The notes under the pieces: generated by a model
What the model was told of the DNA's origin: nothing
The model's database searches: none
What the model saw: only the letters and a program-made list of their open reading frames with translations
Shown: one piece after another, positions 6,805-15,331 of the stretch
How positions within the stretch are numbered: position 1 is the stretch's first letter
Layout of the letters: each line of letters starts with the position of its first letter
Assembly (NCBI GenBank): GCA_016936495.1
Contig: JAFGXT010000241.1
Location: 1-52,138 of the forward strand
DNA from: Victivallales bacterium
GTDB lineage: Bacteria; Verrucomicrobiota; Lentisphaeria; Victivallales; SZUA-371
Direction: 5' to 3'
DNA: 52,138 nucleotides
Made by a program: the position numbers and the translations under genes

Positions 6805-9261
6805 ATGGAAAAGAGAAAGTTTAGCGGAACACGGAAACTGATGACAAAAGATAATGATCGTACTGTTAGAAACTTGAATGAACCTGAAGACATGGAAGCT
6901 ACCAGGCGTATATCTGTTTACGAACGTGAGCAGATAGACACCGAATGGGAAAAAGCTATGGACGGAGATTTGGCGTCCGCCGCCGATACCGGTTCCGGTA
7001 CTCAGGGCGAAAGGCTTGAGGTTGACGCCGGAGATTCGCCGGAATTCCGTTCAAAGCTCAATGACGTCAACCGGCGTTACAAGTTTCTGGAAAAATATGC
7101 CGAAGGTGGTTTCGGGATCATATATAAAGCTAAAGACCGTACCTTGGATCGGGTGGTGATTATAAAATCATTGCGACAGGAATATCGCGATGATGAAATA
7201 TCGGTAAAGAGATTCATTTCCGAGGCGAAGCTCAATGCCCAGCTTGACCATCCGGCGATTGTACCCTTGTACAGTCTTGATTCCGATACTGAGAAAGGCT
7301 TGCATCTGGCGATGAAGTTTATCGATGGTCTGACTCTTAAAGATTATCTTGTCCGCCTGAAAGTGAAATATAACCTCAGTCGTGTAACTCAGCCGATGGA
7401 ACGTAAATCCCTCCGGCACCGCCTTGAATATTTTATCAAGATATGTCAGGCGGTGGAATACAGCCACAGCCGGGAGGTCATTCACTGCGACCTTAAGCCG
7501 GAAAACATTATGATCGGCTCTTATGGCGAACTTTATATCATGGATTGGGGTACCGCGGCGGCTCCCGGGATCGCTTCTACTGGAACGATTGAGGGTACTC
7601 CGGCGTACTTGTCGCCGGAGACACTCGCCAGCGGCAAAACCGGACGCCTCAGCGATATTTTCTCGCTGGGCATGATTCTATATGAATTGGTTACGCTTAA
7701 ACGCGCCGTCGATGGCGAGAGCGTTCAGGATATAATCACCAACATTCGAATGGGTAAGTTCGAGCCGGTGGAACATTACAAGCGCGAACTTAAAGTGCAG
7801 CCTGGACTCAAGGCTATTATACATAAATCCATGGCGCATCACCCGTGCGACCGTTATCAGGGAGTAGAAGATCTGGCCGAAGACGTCCGTCGCTTCATGT
7901 TTCATGAAGAGGTTCTGGCACGCCCGGATACTCCACTGCAAAAGATTGCCCGCAGAATGTATCATAATCGCGTGAAATCGTTTGGCTTTTTGTCTATACT
8001 GCTGTTGATGATGGCAGGGTTGACCGCGTTCAGTTTTTATCGCGAGGCAAAAGCCGGGGACGAAGCGGGCTTTAAGATACTGCGTTATATCCGCTTTCAG
8101 AACTCGACCGAGGCGCAGGCAAACGATATAGAAAAGTATTTCATGCATATTCAGAATCTGTTGCGGTCTTATTCATCAAACTTAGTGTTCGTGCTGGATA
8201 ACCAGTTTGAGGACAAGTACAAGGGGAAGATTTACAGTCTTGAGGATTTTCGTAAAAAATCGACTCAGCCGAACGACTTGCGTTACTCTAAAGCTTACGC
8301 CGGCCTGATAAGCCTGAATTACCCTGTTTATTATGCTGTTAAAAGAGTTAACCCAAAAGTTCTCGAGAAAGATATACGTAAAATCTATAAATTGCGCGGC
8401 TTATCTCAAAGCGTAATTCTGCAAAGCGAACCGGATATGCCGCTGACTTCCGGCAACCGCGAGGCACTGCTGGAACTGATGCTTAACGAGGGCGTAGCCG
8501 CGAAAAGACTGTTTGTGGTGCTGGAAAACGGTTTGTTTGTAACTTATCCCGGCAGCGGCGACATCCGTTTTGAGGGGGATTTGCTCTCCTGGGACTGGTA
8601 CAGTCGCGCGGTCAGTTCGCGCAATATCGTCTGGGGCAGATCATATCTCAGTACCAACGGTGAAATGATGCTGCCCTGTGCCACCCCGCTTGTCAATGGA
8701 AGCGGGCAGATGCTCGGAGTGGCCGGAGTGGATATGGATTTCAAATATATTATCCGCAGGCTCATGTATCATATAAGCTTCCAGGAAGGCATAGAAAAAT
8801 ATATTATCAATGAAAACGGTCAGGTGGTGGTGTCGTCCATATATAGCGACTATTCAAGCCTGACCGGAGCCACCCGCAAGGTTAATGCCTTGCGGTCTTT
8901 CCTGTATAACGATGTATTGGAGGAAATGAAAGCCGCCGGAGAACGTCAGGTAGACAAGATCATAGACGGTGAAAAATACACTTTTTCCTATGCCCCTATA
9001 CCTTCTCTGGAATGGAATTTTGTGCAGATAATGAAATCGGATAAACTCATCTCCTCTGACCCGTCCCGTATCAATGCCCAGGAACAGAAGACGATAGAAA
9101 AGTATCAGGAATACCGTAATACCGCTCTTAACCGCTATATCCGCAAAATCAAAGAGACGGTGGGAAAGACCATAACAACTCCTGCCGAAGAACCCACAGA
9201 AAACGGCGAGCCAGCTCCAGAAGAAACGCCTGAGCCACAAATTTCACCCGCAGAAGGTTAA
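6805..9261 (+). CDS. Membrane Ser/Thr protein kinase with extracytoplasmic Cache sensor
   Basis: An 818-aa one-pass membrane kinase. Residues 1-90 are a charged, probably disordered leader, and the kinase domain covers about 91-370. It shows the glycine loop AEGGFG (99-104), the ATP-binding Lys121, the catalytic loop HCDLKPEN (227-234), DWG at 247-249 in place of DFG, and SPE in place of APE. One transmembrane helix (about 393-412) is followed by a large periplasmic Cache-type domain (about 413-760), including WDWYSRAV and GVAGVDMDFKYI, and a Pro/Glu-rich tail. HCD instead of HRD makes it a non-RD kinase, and DWG is common in PVC kinases. No clear ribosome site precedes 6805; the ATG at 6841 is an alternative start. 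It likely couples a periplasmic ligand to phosphorylation, with unknown target. Confidence 0.9.
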   Translation: MEKRKFSGTRKLMTKDNDRTVRNLNEPEDMEATRRISVYEREQIDTEWEKAMDGDLASAADTGSGTQGERLEVDAGDSPEFRSKLNDVNRRYKFLEKYAEGGFGIIYKAKDRTLDRVVIIKSLRQEYRDDEISVKRFISEAKLNAQLDHPAIVPLYSLDSDTEKGLHLAMKFIDGLTLKDYLVRLKVKYNLSRVTQPMERKSLRHRLEYFIKICQAVEYSHSREVIHCDLKPENIMIGSYGELYIMDWGTAAAPGIASTGTIEGTPAYLSPETLASGKTGRLSDIFSLGMILYELVTLKRAVDGESVQDIITNIRMGKFEPVEHYKRELKVQPGLKAIIHKSMAHHPCDRYQGVEDLAEDVRRFMFHEEVLARPDTPLQKIARRMYHNRVKSFGFLSILLLMMAGLTAFSFYREAKAGDEAGFKILRYIRFQNSTEAQANDIEKYFMHIQNLLRSYSSNLVFVLDNQFEDKYKGKIYSLEDFRKKSTQPNDLRYSKAYAGLISLNYPVYYAVKRVNPKVLEKDIRKIYKLRGLSQSVILQSEPDMPLTSGNREALLELMLNEGVAAKRLFVVLENGLFVTYPGSGDIRFEGDLLSWDWYSRAVSSRNIVWGRSYLSTNGEMMLPCATPLVNGSGQMLGVAGVDMDFKYIIRRLMYHISFQEGIEKYIINENGQVVVSSIYSDYSSLTGATRKVNALRSFLYNDVLEEMKAAGERQVDKIIDGEKYTFSYAPIPSLEWNFVQIMKSDKLISSDPSRINAQEQKTIEKYQEYRNTALNRYIRKIKETVGKTITTPAEEPTENGEPAPEETPEPQISPAEG

Positions 9262-9425
9262 TTTTCAATAACTCTTCCACGGGTTAATTGTTGTCCCCCC
9301 TTTGGGCGGTGGCATTTAATTATATTCCGTTGCGTTTTATGGGGAATAAGATTAAATTAGTTTGACTAGCGGCCGAAAAGAGTTATTATAACAAAAGGGA
9401 AAAGGGCAGGAACTACGCGGGAGAT

Positions 9426-10634
9426 ATGCCATATATGAATTTGCAATACGAATATATCGCCACCGGCAGGCGTGTGTCAATGTTTGAATCTGATATCGAG
9501 GCGAAGTCGGAAGTCCTTAATGACAGGATAGCCGGCAGTAGAATCGCTATAGTCGGAGCCGCCGGCTCCATCGGCTCGTCGGTAGTGAAGACCTTGTTGC
9601 GCTTCAATCCCGCCGGACTTACTCTGATTGACCTGAGTGAAAACAATCTGGTCGAGCTGGTACGTGAATTACGTTCGGATGGAGACGTGAAGTTGCCGGA
9701 GGACTTTTCCACTATGCCTATAGGTATGGGCAGTATCGAGTTCGGGCGGTTTTTCGCGGAACAGGAGAATTTCGATTATTTTTTCAATCTTGCCGCACTC
9801 AAACATGTGCGCTCCGAGAAAAATGTCTATTGCCTGGCGCGTATGATCGATACCAATGTATTGTTCATGCACGAATTTCTTGAGAGTAATCCTTATAAAT
9901 TTAAAAAAGTGTTCTCGGTGTCGTCAGACAAGGCGGCAAATCCCGCTAATCTGATGGGTGCCAGCAAGATGTTGATGGAACAAGTATTGCTGGAGCATTC
10001 CGACAGACAGGAATTTTCAACTGCCAGATTCGCCAATGTGGCGTTTTCTGACGGCAGTTTGCCCTATGGATTTCTGGAACGTATTGCCAAGCGTCAGCCT
10101 CTGGAGGCGCCGTCGGACATAAGGCGTTATTTCATCTCCCACCGTGAGGCGGGCGAATTGTGCGTGCTGTCGTGTATGTGCGGGGAGAATCGCGATGTGT
10201 TCTTTCCGAAAATGTCATCGGGCAAGGACGAAAAGACTTTTGCGGAAATAGCCATGATGTTATTGGATTCCTTGGGCTACAAGGTCGAATTGTGTGCTTC
10301 GGAAAGCGAGGCACGAGCACGGGCGGGCGAGTTGATAGAGCAAAAAAAATGGCCTTGCTGTTTTTTGCCTGCCGATACCGATGGCGAAAAATCCTATGAG
10401 GAATTTTTCACTTCCGATGAAAAAGTAGATCTGGATTTTTTACCGCATATAGGCGTTATCAAGCGCAATGGCAGCGAGTATGATCCAGTGCAATTACGAA
10501 AATTTATTGAATTTGCCCAAGTCGCCCGGCGCGATCCGCGTGTCAGCAAAGACGATTACATTCGGGAGATGTCGCTGGCGGTACCCGGTCTGGAGCATGC
10601 TATGACCGGCAAAAATCTCGATCAGAAAATGTAA
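9426..10634 (+). CDS. NDP-sugar 4,6-dehydratase (CapD/FlaA1-type, polysaccharide biosynthesis)
   Basis: A 402-aa short-chain dehydrogenase-like protein of the PF02719 type. The NAD-binding GAAGSIG (44-50) and the family motifs AALKHV and SSDKAANPANLMGASK are present. The last motif carries Met where FlaA1 and classical SDRs have the catalytic Tyr, as in WbpM/CapD members. The family removes water from UDP-GlcNAc or a similar NDP-sugar for surface-glycan synthesis. No glycosyltransferase cluster surrounds it. The start is uncertain: ATGs at 9426, 9435 and 9480 are all in frame, and GGGAG at 9420-9424 best suits 9435. It contains no transmembrane segments. Confidence 0.85.
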   Translation: MPYMNLQYEYIATGRRVSMFESDIEAKSEVLNDRIAGSRIAIVGAAGSIGSSVVKTLLRFNPAGLTLIDLSENNLVELVRELRSDGDVKLPEDFSTMPIGMGSIEFGRFFAEQENFDYFFNLAALKHVRSEKNVYCLARMIDTNVLFMHEFLESNPYKFKKVFSVSSDKAANPANLMGASKMLMEQVLLEHSDRQEFSTARFANVAFSDGSLPYGFLERIAKRQPLEAPSDIRRYFISHREAGELCVLSCMCGENRDVFFPKMSSGKDEKTFAEIAMMLLDSLGYKVELCASESEARARAGELIEQKKWPCCFLPADTDGEKSYEEFFTSDEKVDLDFLPHIGVIKRNGSEYDPVQLRKFIEFAQVARRDPRVSKDDYIREMSLAVPGLEHAMTGKNLDQKM

Positions 10635-11050
10635 ATCTGTCATTTTAACACCATCAACTAATTTGCAATATATGCTTGAATAAGGCATGTTGGGTTTTGA
10701 TCGCACTACTATGGTCAGCAGCATCATGCGTCGAATACCTATATGTGGAAAGGTTTACGTTGTGGTTGAGAACACGCTTCAGTGCTGAGGGGTGTTTGAC
10801 TTATTGCACTCCCCCTCCTTTGACAAACAAAATGTTCTTGAGGTCTTGGGAGGGTCTGCGTTTGGTTTTTCAATTTTCAACTGATTCTTTATAAAACACA
10901 ACAGTTCTACGATTAAACGGTCACGTCTGACGTCAGTTTTGACATGACAGAATATAACGTTTTTTGCTGAAATGACGTTGACAAATGCACTAAATGCTTA
11001 CATTTTACATTGAATAATAAAATACATGGAATATGGAGAAACAGTTTATT
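10635..11050. other. Intergenic region without a recognisable gene
   Basis: About 400 bp between the dehydratase and apgM. Short open frames here (for example 10676-10894) have no recognisable motif or ribosome site. A 10-bp palindrome CTGACGTCAG lies at 10927-10936. A TTGACA at 10978-10983 could be the -35 of an apgM promoter, with only a poor -10 (TACATT, 15 bp away). No RNA gene was recognised. Confidence 0.4.
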
Positions 11051-12262
11051 ATGGGTAAGGCAGTGATTTTTCTGGCGGATGGTATGGCTGACGAGGGTAT
11101 AAGCGAATTGAACGGCCTGACTCCGCTGGAGGCGGTTGATACTCCGGATATGGATAGTATCGCTAAAAACGGAGCCAGTGGCACTTTTTTGTCACTGCCC
11201 GAGGGCTTTCCGACTTCGTCGGACGCCGCGAATATGTCCGTACTGGGTTACAGCCTGGCTCGCTTTTATCCCGGCCGCGGCCCGATCGAGGCGGTAAGCC
11301 AGCATATTGACCTGAAAGCGGATGACATTGCCTGGCGTTGTAATCTGGTACATGTTGATGAAAACGGTATTCTGGTGGATTATTCCGCCGGACATATCGA
11401 TAATAAAATATCCTCTCAGCTCATGAAAGAGCTTCAGGAACAGTTTGGAGACAGCCGCGCGACTTTTTACCCCGGAGTGAGTTACCGCAATCTGCTGGTG
11501 CTGCATGGTAATGAGTTTTCGGCGAATATCGACTATTCCAAGCCGGATTCATCCCAGGGCGAGCACGTCCGCGACCTTAAACTTAAAGCCCTCGACAATA
11601 GCGCCGAGGTCAAACATACCATCGCTTTTATCGAGGAACTGGAACACCGCGCCGCCAACTTCCTGTCATCTCACCCTTTGTGCAAAAATCTGAAGAATCC
11701 TCCGAACCGCATCTGGCCGTGGAGTCCCGGACATAAACCGTCATTCACACCTTTTTATGAAAAATATTCAGGCAAGACCGCCGCCATCATCAGCGCGGTG
11801 GACGTAGTCAAAGGCATCGGCATATGTGCCGGAATGGACGTCATAGAAGTTCCCGGCGCCACCGGATTTATCGATACCAATTACGCGGGCAAAGCTGAAG
11901 CCGCTATCAAGGCGCTTGAGACTCATGACCTGGTGTATCTCCACGTCGAGGCGATAGATGAAGTCTCGCACATGGGCGATCTGAAGTTGAAAATGCTGGC
12001 GATAAAGGATTTTAACGATAAAATAGTCGCTCCGGTAATGCGTGCCTGCGGTGATCAGATAACCTATGCGATCCTGCCGGATCACCCGGTGCCTCTGCGC
12101 CTGCGCGCTCACACTCGCACCCCGGTTCCAGTGGCGATATGCGGTCCGGATATCACTCCCGACAAGATCAGCGCATATTCCGAAAACACCGCGCCACAGG
12201 GTGCCCTCGGGCTCATGAAAGAAGATGAATTCATCCGCCTGGTACTAGGAATCAATAACTGA
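11051..12262 (+). CDS. apgM: Cofactor-independent phosphoglycerate mutase, archaeal type
   Basis: A 403-aa member of the alkaline-phosphatase superfamily that interconverts 3- and 2-phosphoglycerate using two metal ions. Typical ApgM features are the N-terminal metal-binding IFLADGMADE, PTSSDAANMSVLGY with the presumed phospho-Ser, YYPGRGPIEA-like FYPGRGPIEA, IWPWSPGHKP, LVYLHVEAIDEVSHMGD and the C-terminal LPDHPVPL and AHTRTPVP segments. The frame is open from an ATG at 11033. I prefer 11051 because family members start close to the IFLADG strand and a GGAG lies 12 nt before it. It is monocistronic, ending in a strong terminator at 12365. Confidence 0.93.
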   Translation: MGKAVIFLADGMADEGISELNGLTPLEAVDTPDMDSIAKNGASGTFLSLPEGFPTSSDAANMSVLGYSLARFYPGRGPIEAVSQHIDLKADDIAWRCNLVHVDENGILVDYSAGHIDNKISSQLMKELQEQFGDSRATFYPGVSYRNLLVLHGNEFSANIDYSKPDSSQGEHVRDLKLKALDNSAEVKHTIAFIEELEHRAANFLSSHPLCKNLKNPPNRIWPWSPGHKPSFTPFYEKYSGKTAAIISAVDVVKGIGICAGMDVIEVPGATGFIDTNYAGKAEAAIKALETHDLVYLHVEAIDEVSHMGDLKLKMLAIKDFNDKIVAPVMRACGDQITYAILPDHPVPLRLRAHTRTPVPVAICGPDITPDKISAYSENTAPQGALGLMKEDEFIRLVLGINN

Positions 12263-12364
12263 CCGCGTCCTGAAAATATGGTTTCATACGTCATCAGAAG
12301 TATCATGCATCGTGGAAGGACAAGGTTATAAACTAATTGAGCTTATGATCAGTTTTTTCGTAAC

Positions 12365-12393
12365 GCCCGGAAAATCAACTTTCCGGGCTTTTT
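12365..12393 (+). terminator. Intrinsic terminator of apgM
   Basis: GCCCGGAAA (12365-12373) and TTTCCGGGC (12380-12388) form a 9-bp perfect stem with a 6-nt loop, followed directly by five T. It sits between the convergent apgM and the Fe-S operon. Confidence 0.88.
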
Positions 12394-12404
12394 AAAATTC
12401 GTTG

Positions 12405-13343
12405 TTATATTGACACTGACAGGCGCCATTCTTCACGTTTACGAAACGGGGTTAGGAATTGTTTGTTCAGAACGCCTTTTTCTTCCAGATGAATATAACA
12501 TGCCATATCACAAGCTTTTCCGCAGATGCTTGAAACATAGCCATGTTTGATCGGCGGATAGAAAATGATCTGGTCGATGACTTCGCGCGCCCGCTCGGGC
12601 GTGAGCTTTGCTTCTCCCGCTATAATCGCCACGCGGTCAGGATCTTCGGCAAAGGCTTCCGGCGGCATGAACGGATTGCGGCTCATATTCGCCCCTTTGT
12701 AATAGGAGGCACATTGCCAGCGATCAAGAGAGCCATCGGCGGCGATGGCTTTGCCCGGACAGGCGGAAACGCATTTGCCGCAATGGTCGCATAAATGAGA
12801 TTTAATCAGCGGCGAAGCTTCTATTTTCGCGTCGGTAAGAATAAAACAGTAACGCTGAAGAGGACCGAAATCATCGGTCAGCAAACTTCCATGTAAACCT
12901 AATTCCCCCAGACCGCATTGTACCGCGCAATGTTCAAAATCCAGTTGCGTTTCCTGAGTTACTCCGCGATATATCTCATTGTAATCCATTTCCGGATTGG
13001 TGGAGTCCGTTTCTTGCATGAGCAATTGATTGCGGCGTTGCGGCAATGCAGTAAAACCATGGTCTTCGATGATTCCGCATGCTTTGAGCATCGCCAGCGG
13101 CATGATGTTTTCCTCCAGCGCTTCAACTCCGGTTGTAGTGTATTGATAGTAGGTGGTTCCCTCCTCAATGCCGCGATGGGAGCCACGTAGAACCCTGAAG
13201 GCTATGCCGATCACGGTCTGCGTATCAGGATAGATATGGCTGACCGCGCTGTTTTTAAAACGATCAATACTGCCGAACCCGACAATGTCGGCTCCATGTT
13301 TTTTTAAACATGAAATAATATCAGATTTTAAATTTCCGTTCAT
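12405..13343 (-). CDS. QueG/RdhA-like 4Fe-4S protein (paralog A)
   Basis: A 312-aa protein related to epoxyqueuosine reductase (QueG) and reductive dehalogenases (RdhA), both cobalamin and 2x[4Fe-4S] enzymes. The N-terminal part has GADIVGFGSIDRF (18-29) and the subgroup motif RGSHRGIEEGT (53-63). The central CGLGELGLHGSLLTDDFGP (143-161) is the counterpart of the RdhA/QueG AGLG(E/W)-G segment. Cluster-I cysteines are C185, C188, C191, C195, then C211 in WQCASYYKGA. A distinctive end motif has C274, C278, C282 and H285 (CGKACDMACYIHLE). No HEAT-like QueG C-terminus is seen. It is last of four genes; its ATG overlaps the preceding stop (ATGA). The reaction and substrate are unknown. QueG activity is doubtful because several divergent copies exist. 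Confidence 0.85.
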   Translation of the reverse strand: MNGNLKSDIISCLKKHGADIVGFGSIDRFKNSAVSHIYPDTQTVIGIAFRVLRGSHRGIEEGTTYYQYTTTGVEALEENIMPLAMLKACGIIEDHGFTALPQRRNQLLMQETDSTNPEMDYNEIYRGVTQETQLDFEHCAVQCGLGELGLHGSLLTDDFGPLQRYCFILTDAKIEASPLIKSHLCDHCGKCVSACPGKAIAADGSLDRWQCASYYKGANMSRNPFMPPEAFAEDPDRVAIIAGEAKLTPERAREVIDQIIFYPPIKHGYVSSICGKACDMACYIHLEEKGVLNKQFLTPFRKREEWRLSVSI

Positions 13344-14248
13344 ATTGTCTGCGTCCTCTTTAAGTGATTATAACAGGCGATGTCGCACTTTTTCCCGCAT
13401 AGACACGGTATATAACCGGTCGAACGGCTGGGCAGGAAGTCGAGCTTTTGATAGATAGCCCTGGCGCTGTCAGCGTCAAAACGCCTGTCGCCATTGAGAA
13501 TGGCTTCACGCTCCGGGTTGTCCGTGAGAAAATCTTCCGGCATGAAAGGGTTGGATTTATGTGCGCCGCGATAATATACCGCGCATTGCCAGGTGTCCAG
13601 TCCTGTGTCCATGCTAATGGCATGTCCTGGACAGGCGGCGGCACAGGCTCCGCACTTGTCGCATAAGTTTTTGTCAAAAGGTTCATCGCAGCTCAGCGGG
13701 GCGTCGGTAACAATGAACACAAAGCGTACCAGTGGTCCGAATTGCGGCGTAATGACATTGCCCCGGCAACTGATGCTGCCCAGTCCGCATATTTCGGCGG
13801 AACGTTCAAAGTCCATGATGACATCCGGCGCGGGTTTCCCGGGTGCCACCGGTTCAGCATGAACAAGCTCATAGGTGTCGATCAATTCGGGATTGGTGGT
13901 TTTGTCCCCTTTGATGCGTAGATTGGAAACATGGCGTTGCAGGCAGGCGTCATAACCCTCATTCTCGATCATAGCGCCCATTTTCAGCAGAAAAATCTCC
14001 GCGAATTCTTCGTCAATAAATTTTACGCCCAACTGGGTATAGTTCATGAACTGATTGCCGTGTTCCATCGCGTCGTAAAGTCCGCGTGGAACTCTGAAGC
14101 CGCAGCCGATTACGCATTTTGCCGTGGGAAGAATATTTTTAGGGTCGCGCTGCTCCGGCGCGTCCGCATAGTATTTTATATCGCCGATTCCGACGATGTC
14201 CGCTCCATATTCGCGGGCTTTTTGTTTGACTAAATCACTGTTTAACAT
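13340..14248 (-). CDS. QueG/RdhA-like 4Fe-4S protein (paralog B)
   Basis: A 302-aa paralog of its neighbours. It shares YGADIVGIGDI (14-24), FRVPRGLYDAMEHG (51-64), CGLGSISCRGNVITPQFGP (154-172) and TDAPL. Cluster-I cysteines are C196, C199, C202 and C206, followed by C222 in WQCAVYYRGAHKSNPFMP, a motif shared with A and, less exactly, C. The end motif CLCGKKCDIACYNHL (C282, C284, C288, C292, H295) has one more Cys than A. The AGLGELG core is changed to CGLGSIS, so copies have diverged in the presumed active-site region. It starts 15 bp after paralog C ends and overlaps paralog A by 4 bp. Function is unknown beyond the family-level prediction of a corrinoid/Fe-S reductase. Confidence 0.84.
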   Translation of the reverse strand: MLNSDLVKQKAREYGADIVGIGDIKYYADAPEQRDPKNILPTAKCVIGCGFRVPRGLYDAMEHGNQFMNYTQLGVKFIDEEFAEIFLLKMGAMIENEGYDACLQRHVSNLRIKGDKTTNPELIDTYELVHAEPVAPGKPAPDVIMDFERSAEICGLGSISCRGNVITPQFGPLVRFVFIVTDAPLSCDEPFDKNLCDKCGACAAACPGHAISMDTGLDTWQCAVYYRGAHKSNPFMPEDFLTDNPEREAILNGDRRFDADSARAIYQKLDFLPSRSTGYIPCLCGKKCDIACYNHLKRTQTI

Positions 14249-14263
14249 TTTTCAGGTCTCCTT

Positions 14264-15331
14264 TTAGCGATCCATGACCCAGTATCTGCCGTTACGCAAG
14301 GGTGATTTGAAACGTTCGGACATACAGCCGCCTTTTTTCTCCAGCATGCTTATACAGGCACGGATACAGCCTCCGCATTTTGCCATGTTATAGCCTACCC
14401 AGCTCGGGAAATACTTTTCCAGCGCGGTATAGACTTTCATGATTTCCTCTTCGTTGGCTTCTGCTTTGCCTTCCAGCAGATCAAGATTGCCGTCAAGATT
14501 TTTATCCCATACTTCCTTGGGCACAAAGGGGTTGAACTTGCGTCCGCCATGAGTATAAAAGGCATAGCATTTCCATTCATCGATTTTGCCCCATTCACAT
14601 TTTTTCCCGCCGACGTTCACCACAATGCTTTCATCCCTGCTGAGACAACCGCCGGGACATTCCCGCACGCATGCCATGCACTTACGGCAGAGCGGAGCTC
14701 CATTGTACAGCGGATCCGGCTCCAATGGTGCGTCAGTAAAAATAAACGCCACGCGTTGCAAGGGACCGAATTCCGGCGTAAGAAACATCTTGCTCCAGCC
14801 GATTTCTCCCAGGCCGCAAGCCACCGCCGCCAAGCGGAAATGAAATTGCAGATCCGGCGCGACGCCATCCGCCCGGGCTGGTCTGGTAAACTGTACCGAA
14901 CGGTGGTGCGCCGTTTTGCTCTTTTCACGCTCCAGTACTTCAATCTGCTCTTCCGGCGACAGTGTATTGCCGGGTGAACCATCCATGTCCGACACCACAC
15001 CGCGCGCGCCGGTATTGCGGTACAGCATCGCTTCGTATCCATGCTCTTCTATCACCTTGCCTACATGGTACAACACCGCCGGAGCAAAAATCTCATTGAT
15101 GCCGCCATATGCCATTGACGGATATTGATAGAACTGCGTGCCCTCCTCAATGCCCCGCTGGACACCGCGCGGAATGCGGAACGCCATGCATATAACACTT
15201 TTGGCTTCCGGGAAAAGATAACGTGGATCCATTTCTTTGGGGGCTCCCTCAAAACGCGCCATGTCGCCGATCCCGCAGAGATCGGCTCCGGCGGCCAGTG
15301 CCGCCTGTTTGATCATTTCACTGTTCAACAC
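14264..15331 (-). CDS. QueG/RdhA-like 4Fe-4S protein (paralog C), GTG start
   Basis: A 355-aa paralog. I place the start at the GTG of 15331-15329, giving VLNSEMIKQAALAAGADLCG, because it aligns with paralogs B (MLNSDLVKQ) and D (MNSAELKK). GGAG lies 10 nt upstream. The upstream in-frame ATG at 15418 would extend deep into the previous gene. Features are RIPRGVQRGIEEGT (52-65), an insertion rich in charged residues (about 115-160), CGLGEIGWSKMFLTPEFGP (172-190), cluster-I C215, C218, C221, C225, C255 in WKCYAFYTHGGRKFNPFVP, and the end motif C319, C322, C326. Unlike A, B and D it has no His three residues after the last Cys. It overlaps the U32-like gene by 7 bp. Confidence 0.84.
   Translation of the reverse strand: MLNSEMIKQAALAAGADLCGIGDMARFEGAPKEMDPRYLFPEAKSVICMAFRIPRGVQRGIEEGTQFYQYPSMAYGGINEIFAPAVLYHVGKVIEEHGYEAMLYRNTGARGVVSDMDGSPGNTLSPEEQIEVLEREKSKTAHHRSVQFTRPARADGVAPDLQFHFRLAAVACGLGEIGWSKMFLTPEFGPLQRVAFIFTDAPLEPDPLYNGAPLCRKCMACVRECPGGCLSRDESIVVNVGGKKCEWGKIDEWKCYAFYTHGGRKFNPFVPKEVWDKNLDGNLDLLEGKAEANEEEIMKVYTALEKYFPSWVGYNMAKCGGCIRACISMLEKKGGCMSERFKSPLRNGRYWVMDR

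Noticed and set aside
10676-10894. A 72-codon plus-strand open frame in the spacer before apgM
   Set aside because: No ribosome site, no recognisable domain, atypical composition; not supported as a gene or as a transposase relic.
10927-10936. CTGACGTCAG palindrome as an operator
   Set aside because: The same 10-mer, allowing for flanks, also occurs inside the LacI coding sequence near 17409, and no promoter is clearly associated; too short to call.
12405-15331. Calling the three Fe-S proteins epoxyqueuosine reductase (queG)
   Set aside because: Related, but multiple divergent copies in a LacI-controlled operon, different C-terminal Cys/His motif and no HEAT-like tail make the specific name unsafe.
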